DNA of 64,000 nt, taken from assembly GCA_037127255.1 (NCBI GenBank), contig JBANSL010000018.1:9955175-10019174 (forward strand), written 5' to 3'. This DNA is from Persicaria tinctoria (taxonomy: Eukaryota > Streptophyta > Magnoliopsida > Caryophyllales > Polygonaceae). A program made the translations under genes and the position numbers. The notes under the pieces are model-generated. The model was not told the origin of the DNA. It did no database searches and saw nothing but the letters and a program-made list of their open reading frames with translations. Numbering within the stretch: position 1 is the first letter of the stretch; every line of letters begins with the position of its first letter. Shown here piece by piece: positions 1 to 8,917 of the stretch.

Positions 1-778
1 CCTGGTCAGATCTCAGAGTTTTAACTGTGGCATTGAATTGGGTTTGAATGAGAGGGATAAAAGATTTTAAATGTGATATGACTTCACTTTTGTGTCTCAT
101 TAGAAATGCCCATACACTCCTGCTTTTATCATCAACAATGGTGAGCTGTATCCCTCTCTAGTAGGAGCATCATAAGGTCCCTATACATCACAATGTAATA
201 ACTCAAAGATATGATCAGCAATGGATGTACTTGAGGGAAATGAACATTTAGTATGCTTAGACAAAGGACACACAAGACAATCATGATCAAAACTGAGTTT
301 TATATCATTTGAAATAGCAAGAACAAGTTTTAACTTCACAATAGGAGCATGTCCAAGGCGCAAGTGCCACAAGGCAGTGTTGTTTGACAAAGAAAATTTG
401 TCTTTAGGTAAAAACAAAGGTAAAGAGGACATAGATGTAAAGCTGAAAGGTCTTGACTGAGATAGGTCACTTGGGGTTACTCCACATGTTGCAGGATCCA
501 TGTAGTACATGCCTTGAAAGTACCTACCAAATGCAATCATCCTCTTCCTTGCTTGGTCCTGGACAACACAGAATTCATATGTGAGTTCAATGTGAAATTT
601 TAGGTCTCTGGCCAATTTTGGTAAGGACAAGAGGTTAAAGTGAAATGAAGGGACATAAAGAATGTGAGTGAGAGTAAGATTAGGCAATTGAACTGATCCA
701 ATATGTGTGATAGGACAAGAGCTGCCATCAGCAAAATTAATGACAGAAGGATTTGGTATAGGCATAGGATTCACAAGG
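1..778 (-). pseudogene. Copia-A pol fragment: GAG-pre-integrase and integrase start
   Basis: The frame from 774 to 181 shows the pre-integrase zinc-finger region with WHLRLGHAP followed by the CLVCPLSKHTK Cys pair, the HHCC module of retroviral-type integrases. It also shows the beta-rich end of the protease (INFADGSSCPITHIGSV). From 180 to 1 another frame encodes the integrase core start, ending in TLRSDQ, the second catalytic Asp region. A frameshift therefore separates the parts. The protease active-site motif DSAATDHMT lies on the other side of the Copia-B insertion at about 4570-4607; Ala replaces the usual Gly of DSGA. The fragment runs off the window. Confidence 0.82.
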
Positions 779-937
779 TGTAAAGCAATAGGATTTATGA
801 TGAAAGGTTGTGTTTCCTCTTCTCATTAGATGAACATATATATAGTACATAGGGATTACAGAGGTTAGGATTTGGAGATATCGAGATCTGTACAGAAAAG
901 ATATCGAAAAGATATTGTACATATATATAGTCTAACA
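779..937 (-). repeat. 3' LTR of Copia-B (159 bp)
   Basis: On the minus strand it begins TGTTAGACTATATATATG and ends TTGCTTTACA, with TG...CA termini. It pairs with the copy at 4399-4557 with about one mismatch. The polypurine tract lies just outside it on the internal side at 938-950. Confidence 0.93.
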
Positions 938-950
938 GGCCCTCGCAAGC

Positions 951-3900
951 TCATGGACGAGGGCGAACATGAAGCTTGGACGTCAATGAATGGAAATGAT
1001 GATTACCAACATCCTTGGTGAAGATGTCGACTATCTGATCTAGAGACCGAACATGTCGAACTATGAGCTCGCCAGAGGCAACCTGTTCACGAACAAAGTG
1101 ATAATCGATCTTGATATGTTTAGACCTCTGATGGAAAACTGGATTGGCGGTGAGGAATGTAGCACTCAGATTATCACACAGAAGAATAGGAGGGCGTGTA
1201 ACCGAGAGGGCCATTTCCTGCAGCAGTTGCTGCAATCAGATTAGCTCGGCCGAGGCAAAGGCAAGAGCTCTGTATTCGGCCTCAGTGCTAGAGCGGGAGA
1301 CGACCTTCTGTTTCCGAGAGGACCAGCTGATCAGATTCCCCCCAAAGTAGATCGCAAAGCCATGCTGAGACCGACAGTCGTCTGGATCAGACGCCCATCC
1401 TACATCCGAGTAGGCTACGAGACGACTATCAGACGCCTGATTAAGTGATAATCCTGCCGTGATGGAGCCCTTGAGATAGCGAAAAATTCGCTTCACTGCC
1501 ATCCAGTGCTGGTCTGTGGGTTCGTGCATAAACTGGCAGACACGATTAACCGCATAAGAGATCTCAGGCCTTGTAATGGTGACGTACTGTAGTGCGCCAA
1601 CTATGCTGCGGTATAGGTGTGGATCGGAGAAAGGGTCACCAGTGTGAACTAACCGAGACCCGGGCTCAGCAGGTGTGGCGATTGGTTTCGCACCTGCCAT
1701 ACCACACCTTTCGAGAACATTAGTGATATATTTCTGCTGGCTGAGATGAACGGCAGAGTCAGTGCGAGTGACCTCGATACCCAAGAAGTAACTAAGAGCA
1801 CCAAGGTCCTTTAGAGAGAAAGCACGGTGCAGGCTAAACACAAACTCATCAATAAATGGGGCATGAGATCCCGTAATAATTAGATCATCAACGTAGACGA
1901 GAACATAAACCACATCGTGACCATGAGATTTGATGAAAAGCGATGAGTCAGATACACAACCTTTGAAGCCATGACGAAGGAGCGCATCTTTGAGCTTCTG
2001 AAACCAAGCTCTAGGCGCCTGCTCGAGCCCATACAAAGCCTTACGGAGGCGACAGACATGGGTAGGGCGAGCGGGGTCAACAAAACCCTGTGGTTGGGAC
2101 ATATAGACCGTTTCAGCAAGGTCACCATTCAAGAACGCATTGTTGACATCAACTTGTCGAAGTGGCCAGGAGCGTGTGACAGCAAGGCTTAGGACAAGTC
2201 GAATGGTCGTAGGTTTGATGACCGGGCTGAATGTGTCGAAGAAGTCCACCCCAGCTTCTTGACTTAAGCCTTTGGCTACCAGGCGAGCCTTGTAGCGATC
2301 CACCGAGCCATCTGATTTCTGTTTGACCCTGTAAATCCACTTGCACCCAACAATGTTAGCACCATTTGGTCTCGGAACTAAGTCCCAAGTCCCATTTTTC
2401 ATCAAGGCATCATATTCTAATTGCATTGCATTTTGCCAGTGAGGGCTTTTGGTTGCTTGATGGAAAAGTTTGGGTTCAACCATGGTGATGAGGGCATTGG
2501 GAAGGGGGTATCTAGTGGAGTGAAAACTTTTGGGTTTGAGGGAGTTGGTAGAGGCTCGAGTGGCCATGGGATGGGTTGAAGCATCAGCTTGCCGAAACCA
2601 GGAAGGGGTATCGGAGGGAGGGGCTGTTGCGGGGGAGACGGGCTCGGTGAGGGGGAGGGTGCAGGGCTGGCTGATGGCGAGGCAGCAGAGCTCAGAGATG
2701 GTGACGATGTAGGACTGGTGGATGGCGAGGTAGCAGGGCTCGGAGAGGATGAGGATGTAGGACTGGTGGGTGTTGATGCAGCCGGGCTCATACCTTCCGA
2801 GGAAACCGAGGGCGAGAGGGGGATAGACGCTGGAGACAGAGGTGGGGAGCTGGGTGGTGACACGAAAAGGGGCTGAACTGGTGACGGTGGAGGCTCAGCA
2901 GCCATAGCCGAGACACCTGAGGTTGTTTGTAGGATGGTGAGCGGAAGCACAGGGGTTGTCGGACTCGGTTCTGTGGTGGGAGAGGAGTCCGAGACATAAG
3001 GGAAGAGAGACTCATCAAATACAACAAATCTGGATATATAACAGCGACCAGTGGGAACATGGTGACACAAATAGCCCTTGTGTTTGGAACTATACCCCAA
3101 AAAGAGACAAGGAAGGGAGCGAAACTCAAGTTTTGACTTATTGTATGGTCGAAGAAAGGGGTAGCAACGACAACCGAAGGACTTTAAGAATGCATAATCG
3201 GGAGATTTGTTGTAGAGAGATTGAAATGGGGACTTGTATCCCAAGTTGGGAGTGATGGTACGATTCGAGAGATATACAGCCGTGTGAAACGCCTGTTCCC
3301 AAAAGGTTTGAGGGAGGTGAGCATGAGCCAGAAGCGAGAGGCCCTTTTCAACAATGACCCGATTGTGTCGTTCTGATGACCCATTCTGTTGTGGTGTGTA
3401 AGGGCAAGAGATTTGGTGCTGAATGCCAAGACTGCGAAGCATAGTCGAGACATTTCGGTATTCACCTCCGCCATCTATTTGAAAGCTTTTAATGGTGGTG
3501 GAAAATTGTGTTTGGACAAGCTTGATAAACAACTCAAATATAGAATAAACTTGAGACTTTGCAGACATGAAATAGATCCAAACAAACTTGGTGTGATCAT
3601 CAATAAAACTAACATAATAGGAATTGCCATTAGTTGATAAAAGCGGGGAGGGACCCCATACATCAGAATGAACAAGATCAAAGGGCTTCGCTGCCGTGAT
3701 GGTGCGGGCAGGAAGATGCAGACGATGACTCTTGCCAAGCTCCACAGACAGGAGCCAACTTATTTGAGGACACTGGAAGACGCTGACTAGTAATGAGACG
3801 ACGAAGGACAGACTCGTGGGGGTGAGCAAGACGATGATGCCAACAGTCTATGGAGGCACGCTCACCAATGAAAGCAACAGGATGACTCGAACTGGACAAA

Positions 3901-4290
3901 TGACATTGGGACAGGCGGGGAAGACGGTAAAGGCCACGTTCAACGGTTCCTCTTAGAAGTACTCGCCCCTGCAGGTTTTTAACAAGACAAAAATCCTTGT
4001 GAAACTCAAGATATACAGAATTATCTTTAGTAAGTTGAGAAACACTTAAGAGGTTTTTAGATATATTCGGCACACAAAGGACATTGGATAAGTGTAAAGG
4101 AGGTTTACTGGGATGCAACGCCGGAAGAATAGAAGTACCAAGATGTGTAATGGGGAGAGACATACCATTACCAACAACTAAGTTGTCGGAGCCAGCATAA
4201 TTGGAGTGCGATTGAAGGCCAGACAGATCACCCGTGACATGAGCATTGGCGCCGGAATCGACTACCCAAGGATCACCGATTTCGGACTGG
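951..4290 (-). pseudogene. Copia-B pol (protease, integrase, RT, RNase H) with frameshifts and a stop
   Basis: Three overlapping frames cover one former pol. From 4290 to about 3700 come the protease motif DSGA and the pre-integrase WHHRLAHPH motif. From 3829 to 2417 comes integrase with VHSDVWG, IDGGGEYRN and QQNGSSERHN, then a Ser/Pro-rich low-complexity linker. From 2567 to 951 come the reverse transcriptase with YVDDLIITGS and RNase H with STEAEYRAL. Frame changes occur near 3750 and 2500. A TGA replaces a Trp codon at 1236-1238 inside RNase H (AELI-stop-LQQLL). The second catalytic segment of integrase reads IDGGGEY where RTDNGGEY is usual. The domain types and short LTRs suggest the Ale/Retrofit group; that assignment is inference. 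Confidence 0.88.
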
Positions 4291-4398
4291 CACTGAGCAT
4301 TGTATGCCGATCTGTTGGAGCCGACGGGAGGAGCTGTGGAAACCGATCAGGAGGATCGCGGATTTCAGGCTGATACCATGTAAAGCAATAGGATACCA

Positions 4399-4557
4399 TG
4401 TAAAGCAATAGGATTTATGATGAAAGGTTGTGTTTCCTCTTCTCATTAGATGAACGTATATATAGTACATAGGGATTACAGAGGTTAGGATTTGGAGATA
4501 TCGAGATCTGTACAGAAAAGATATCGAAAAGATATTGTACATATATATAGTCTAACA
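4399..4557 (-). repeat. 5' LTR of Copia-B (159 bp)
   Basis: This is the second copy of the 159-bp LTR, followed on the minus strand by the tRNA-Met primer site. The end of this LTR together with the start of the primer site occurs twice in tandem (20-bp unit GATACCATGTAAAGCAATAG on the plus strand at 4372-4391 and 4392-4411). Confidence 0.93.
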
Positions 4558-5145
4558 CAAGGATACTCCAATCAGAGGTCATGTGATCGGTAGCTGCACT
4601 ATCCATTATCCACCATTTGTTATTTTTAGAAGCATTGAAACAAAGTTTACCTGCAAGGTGAGATTAGGGCTGGGCAACCGGTCTGGACCGGACCGGACAT
4701 TCCGGTCCCGGTCCGATCCGATGGACCGGAATTTTCGGAAACTTGGACCGGGACCGATAAATACGGTTCCGGGTTTTCCGGTCCGCGGACCGTAAAGACC
4801 GTTTGGACCGTTTGTACCACAACTTTTTTGAAAAAAAACTTTTTTCCCCCTCGAACAGTCGAACAGCATGACAGCAGAGGCTGCTGTATTTTACAGTAGC
4901 TGTTTTACAGCAGCCCCAACCCCAACCTGTTTACAGCAGCCCCAAATTTGTATTTGTACACTTTATAGCAGCTGTATATTTTTCCTTCATTTGGACAATT
5001 TTACAGCAGTTGTATTTTACAGCAATACAACATTACAGCAGCCCCAAATCTGTATGTACACAACAGCATGTTATCCCTATTAAAGTTCATGTAATCTGTA
5101 TTTTAAAGTTTTGTAATCTGTATGTACACAGCAACACAACATTAC

Positions 5146-5737
5146 AACCCTGTTGTGACAGTAATCGATTGCATCTAACAGCTGCTGGAAGTATTTTCTT
5201 GCTTCTTCTTCCTTTACTTGCCTGGATAAGAAAGTAGCAATATGAGGATTCGAAGAAAATTTTAACACTATCCTTATAGTCTTGCCAACAACATAAAAAA
5301 AAAATCCATTGATGAAACAAAAATGAGAAGAGAAAATAAGAAAAGAAAATTGGATTTACCACTAGCTTACAATTTTATCAAAGAGTTCACCACCTGTGAC
5401 AACCTCTAGAACAATATATATCTTTATCTTGCTTGCCATAATCTACACAACAAATAACACCAAGTGAAAAGAACAGTGGTCGTCTTAAGATAAAATGCAA
5501 TTTCAATGATAGAACTTGAAAATGTTGCAACAAAATCATAAATGTGCGTTACTATTTGAAAACCATAGACGATACCATATTCAAGATGTAAAATATTAGC
5601 AAGGAAACAATTAATAATTAGATGATTAAACACAAGAAATGGTCCATAAAAGCTTGCCTAAAAAACAGGCATGTATGTATAATCTCACCTCATGCAAACG
5701 GATAACATTAAGCTGTCGAATTAGTTTCATGTTTAAT
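5146..5737 (-). pseudogene. Captured CIPK (SnRK3) kinase gene fragment inside the hAT element
   Basis: Three exon-like blocks lie in the correct N-to-C order on the minus strand. The first (5737-5689) encodes MKLIRQLNVIRLHEV, resembling the MKLI(K/R)HPNV segment of CBL-interacting protein kinases. The second (5442-5371) encodes MASKIKIYIVLEVVTGGELF followed by DKI. The third (about 5226-5146) encodes VKEEEARKYFQQLL followed by DAIDYCHNR, the segment before the catalytic HRD loop. AG acceptors and GT donors border the first two blocks, so the capture was from genomic DNA with introns. The closest family is CIPK3/9/23, judged from memory of these conserved segments. The P-loop, HRD, DFG and NAF regions are missing, so no active kinase can be made. 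Confidence 0.82.
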
Positions 5738-6327
5738 CTGCAAACAAGTGAAAAAGATTGGCATTGGTGACACCTTACAACAATTTGACAACTCTGGAGG
5801 TTTAGATGATAAAAATACACATGAGAAATTTATTAGATAGCCATGCTCATTTGGAACAACTCACCTACTGCCTGAATATTCAATGCCTCCCCACCAATTT
5901 ATCAGGAAAAAAAATTCAACTGACATTCCAATAAGAGTAGAGTACCAGACTGATATTTCATTCAATATCCAAGAGCCAACAAGGATTCCAAGAGAATTCA
6001 GAAACGAATTTAGCCCCAGTTTCAGGTTGAACAAGGGCTTTGCCATGCTGATATATCATAAATGAGGCCCCTAAATTTGAACCCTAAATTGACAGTACAC
6101 AGTACACACCACCATCAAAATTGCTCAATCATTCTCAAAACTCAACATTTTAATTACAGATTGAAATTTCTTAACCTAGATTTAAAACCAGGATGAGATT
6201 CTTCAATCTTAGTCTAGAATATTTATAATTATCCCAAATCTATACTAAAATCGACATTAATTTGTCAAAATATACATAAAAAAACCTAGATCTAAAAGTG
6301 AAACGGAGAGATAGGGACATCACTTAC

Positions 6328-6540
6328 TGGCGCCGAATGGAGAGACTGAGAGAGGTCGAGCTGGTGGCCTACTGGCGCCGGCGGTGGCCGGTGTGGCTTC
6401 TGGCGAGGGCTGGTGTGCCGAACAGAGTAAAAGACAGAGAGACTGAGTAGTGAGAGAGCGTTTGAGCGAGAGGCGGCGAAGTGAAGGGGACAACGCTGAT
6501 GAAATGAAACGCGTACAAAAGGCACGCCTCACCCTCCTTT
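6328..6540 (-). other. Exon-like first-exon/5' UTR segment captured in the hAT element
   Basis: On the minus strand this GC-richer, CTCTCT-rich stretch looks like the 5' leader of a plant gene. It ends at a consensus splice donor (GCGCCA followed by GTAAGTG, donor at 6321-6327). It lies upstream of the kinase-like exons in the same orientation, so it may be the leader exon of the captured CIPK gene. Which gene it came from cannot be decided from this window. Confidence 0.4.
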
Positions 6541-7043
6541 CTTTCTTTCTTTCTTTTTTTAAAATAGGGAACCCGGTCCAATTCCGGTCCGGACCGGAAA
6601 TTCCGGTCTGGTCCCGGGTTTGGACCGGAAACCGGAAACCAAAATTTCATGGACCGTGGACCAGACCGTAATATCCCGGTCCGATCCAAAGACCGTAATT
6701 TCCGGTCTGGTCCCGGTCCGATCCAAATTTTGCCCAGCCCTAGGTGAGATTCATGTGTGGAGCTATCTGCTTATCTGAGAAGAGAAATAAGAGATCCAAG
6801 CAGCTTCTGGTGATCAGTGGTCAAGGAATTTGCACTGGCTTGTGTAAATTCTTGTGTAGTGTTCACTGCTGTATTTGCTTTAGGAGACTGAGAGTAACCA
6901 AACCTTTTGCCTTGCTCATAGCTATTTGGCCGAGTGGTTTGAGGTTTGATCTTACTCTTTGAGTGCCAACTGGGATATCCAACCAACTCCCAGCATCTCT
7001 CCATCTTGTGATTCCCAGAACAATGACCACACTTCTCCCTCCT

Positions 7044-7904
7044 TTATCTGTTCTCATCTTGCATGACTGAGAGTGCATGGCGTTTTTGCTTGTCTTCCTC
7101 CTGCTTAGCCACCAAAGCAGTGGTAGCTGTAGGATCTGGCTTGACAATTATCTTCTCTGAGAACGTCTTCCCTTGATCTCCTTGAAGAAGGAGTGAATGT
7201 GCAGTGCTTGGTGATGGAAGAGGAGTGGTCATGAGCATTTGCCTTCGTGCTCTATCATATGTCTCATGAAGCCCCATGAGAAATGTCATGAGCTTGTTCT
7301 CAAGATCAGATTCCTCTGCCTGTTTCTGCAGATCACATTCACACTTTCCACATTTGCATTTTATAGATGGCACAATCACAGATTGTCTACGCCACAGACC
7401 CTTGAGCTTAGTAAAATACTCAGTGAGCTCGGAATCATCCTGTCTACACTCATGGATTTCTCGTTTGATCTCAAAGATCAGAGGTCCATTTTTCTGACCA
7501 TAGCTCTCCTCTAAATCAAGCCACATGTCTCTAGCAGTATCATATTCATCAATAGTGTTGTAGATGTCCTTTGAGACAGTGTTCAGAAGCCATGAACGCA
7601 CCATGTCATTACATCTATCCCACTGAAGTGCATTCTTAGCAGATCGAGCAATTGAGCCATCAATGAGCCACAATTTGTTCTTCACTGAGAGAGCTTTGGT
7701 GAATGATCGACTCCAGCATCGATAAGTTTCTCCAACAAGCTGAATAGCACAGAGATTCATACCTGAATTATCAGAAGGATGAATGAATAGAGGATTCTGA
7801 AGGTCGGTCATAGTGATCTGTGTTCCTCGTCGTCGATCAGAAGCAACAGATCCAGACCCTGGTGAGTGTGGAGGAGAACGATCATCCATGGATCCAGTGA
7901 GCAA
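7044..7904 (-). CDS. Copia-A gag polyprotein (partial element)
   Basis: This 286-codon frame follows the primer-binding site and encodes a copia-type gag (UBN2/retrotran_gag family). Typical features are an N-terminal segment around FIHPSDNSG, then the W-rich core with KLWLIDGS and VRSWLLNTVSKDI, and a helical region with EYFTKLKGLW. A CxxC-type cluster (CKCGKCEC) sits near residue 180. The frame is open to 7044; downstream sequence to 6960 contains a Cys/His-rich stretch (CWELVGYPSW in another frame), suggesting a frameshift before the zinc knuckle. Gag would form the cytoplasmic virus-like particle. The element is broken by insertions, so this copy cannot make a complete gag-pol. Confidence 0.82.
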   Translation of the reverse strand: MLTGSMDDRSPPHSPGSGSVASDRRRGTQITMTDLQNPLFIHPSDNSGMNLCAIQLVGETYRCWSRSFTKALSVKNKLWLIDGSIARSAKNALQWDRCNDMVRSWLLNTVSKDIYNTIDEYDTARDMWLDLEESYGQKNGPLIFEIKREIHECRQDDSELTEYFTKLKGLWRRQSVIVPSIKCKCGKCECDLQKQAEESDLENKLMTFLMGLHETYDRARRQMLMTTPLPSPSTAHSLLLQGDQGKTFSEKIIVKPDPTATTALVAKQEEDKQKRHALSVMQDENR

Positions 7905-7957
7905 TTGAGCAGATCCAGCACAGATCTAGAGCATAAGAGCCTGCTCTGATACCATAT

Positions 7958-8230
7958 TGACAGAATCGAGAGAAGAGATGAGAGATTTGAGTACAGAAAA
8001 GAGAAATCGAGTGAAGAAGATGAGCTGGGCTCAAAATGAAGCTTCTAGCTACTGTTCCATTGAAATTGAGAGTGTTCTGTAATGTGATTACAATGTAAAT
8101 TCTAATCTATTACAAAATGAAGTAAAGACTATTTATACTACTTGAGAGAAACAACATAAAGGACAAACTTATTCTCCAAGCAACTACATTAGGATACCCG
8201 ACACAAGGTTCGGATCATATCCATTTAACA
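7958..8230 (-). repeat. 5' LTR of Copia-A (273 bp)
   Basis: On the minus strand the repeat begins TGTTAAATGG and ends TTCTGTCA, giving TG...CA termini. It is followed after three bases by a primer-binding site complementary to initiator tRNA-Met (TGGTATCAGAGC). The other LTR copy is outside the window, so the outer boundary rests on the TG terminus and on the primer site, not on a pairwise comparison. Confidence 0.72.
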
Positions 8231-8917
8231 GGCTATACTTACTTAGTTTGAATTTATTTTAATAGGAGTTGAGACTTGAGATGACTAAAATCCCTTCCTC
8301 ACAAACCCATTTGTTCATTTATAAATGGGTTCTAGACTTCTAGTCAATCTCGAATTCAAGTTATTTTTGAGTATCAGGTTCGTTTAGGGTTTAATCAGAT
8401 TCAATTATATCTTATTCTTTGGTTTTTTTTACCGTTAATCTGCGTGTTGATTTTCAATCTTTCAATGCATTATGATATTTGAAATTATGTTTTAAATTTT
8501 AGTTAATTTAACTTTGCTTTTACTATTCTTAAGCTCCATAATAGATAACCTTTTTCGATTTAGATTCTTATCGTATCTCATCGAGAGTTTGAAACCTAAC
8601 GGCCCTAGCCGCATATGATAAAAATATCGAAGTATAAAATTAACCTTTTTTTAAAGAAAAAAAAAAGGTGAATCGAGTCGGATTTTTTCAGAATCGGATC
8701 TTCCAAGTCTGGAATCAGATACCAGTACTTGTCAAGTGCAGAAACCAAAGCTGTAAGCAAGCTCCAAGAATGGAAAACGTGCTAATTTTGGAGGGATAAT
8801 GCTTTTTACTGTACAAAAGAGAAGAAATATTGCTACTGTAAATAGTCCTCAAATGAACCAATCCAACCACCAGCAAGAGAGTACCGGCGTTGCAACTCTG
8901 CAACGCAAATCTCGAAG
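8231..8917. other. Intergenic region and promoter side of the MPDU1-like gene
   Basis: The sequence is AT-rich with no coding potential and no recognised element. The last 200 bases before 8918 form the presumed promoter and 5' leader of the gene that follows. No TATA box could be assigned with confidence. Confidence 0.4.

Larger units (their letters stand above)
779..4557 (-). mobile_element. Copia-B: gag-deleted copia element nested in Copia-A
   Basis: Two 159-bp LTRs (779-937 and 4399-4557) flank 3.46 kb of pol-like sequence. The element is bordered by a perfect 5-bp target duplication, CAAGG, at 774-778 and 4558-4562. On the minus strand it runs primer site, protease, integrase, reverse transcriptase, RNase H, polypurine tract (GCGAGGGCC next to 937). 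Only about 100 bases separate the primer site from the protease motif (VVDSGANAHVTGD), so nearly all of gag is absent. At 3.8 kb it is about 1 kb shorter than usual for the group. The LTRs appear to differ at one position (A/G near 836 versus G near 4456), so the insertion looks recent although pol is broken. Confidence 0.93.
4665..6742. mobile_element. hAT DNA transposon, non-autonomous, 2.08 kb, carrying kinase gene fragments
   Basis: The element has 13-bp perfect terminal inverted repeats, TAGGGCTGGGCAA at the left and its complement at the right. It is flanked by a perfect 8-bp target duplication GGTGAGAT (4657-4664 and 6743-6750). An 8-bp duplication with a TAGGG-type end is diagnostic of the hAT superfamily. 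Both subterminal regions (about 4678-4800 and 6575-6725) are packed with GGACCGG/CCGGTCC-type motifs in both orientations, which can pair with each other. No transposase is encoded. The interior holds ACAGCAGCCCCAA-type repeats (4868-5050) and exon-like segments of a CIPK kinase gene on the minus strand. Confidence 0.93.
1..8230 (-). mobile_element. Copia-A: Ty1/copia LTR retrotransposon, host of a nest, truncated by the window edge
   Basis: Read on the minus strand, the order is LTR (8230-7958), primer-binding site (TGGTATCAGAGC, about 7943-7954), gag (7904-7044), zinc-knuckle region to about 6751, protease (4656-4563), GAG-pre-integrase (778-181) and the start of integrase (180-1). This is the normal order of a copia element. 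Two later insertions interrupt it: a hAT element at 4665-6742 and Copia-B at 779-4557. Removing each insertion with one copy of its target duplication restores sensible coding order across the gap. The second LTR lies beyond position 1, so the target duplication cannot be checked. The coding region has at least one frame break near 170-180. Confidence 0.88.

Noticed and set aside
2589..2876. A Gly/Glu/Asp-rich plus-strand protein
   Set aside because: It is the complement of the low-complexity Ser/Pro linker of Copia-B pol.
5861..6046. A 61-codon minus-strand frame inside the hAT element as another kinase exon
   Set aside because: In no frame does it give a convincing CIPK segment; only a faint ETG-like resemblance was seen. 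It is left unassigned.
7239..7514. Plus-strand open frames across the Copia-A gag
   Set aside because: They are antisense shadows of the gag frame and have no family resemblance.
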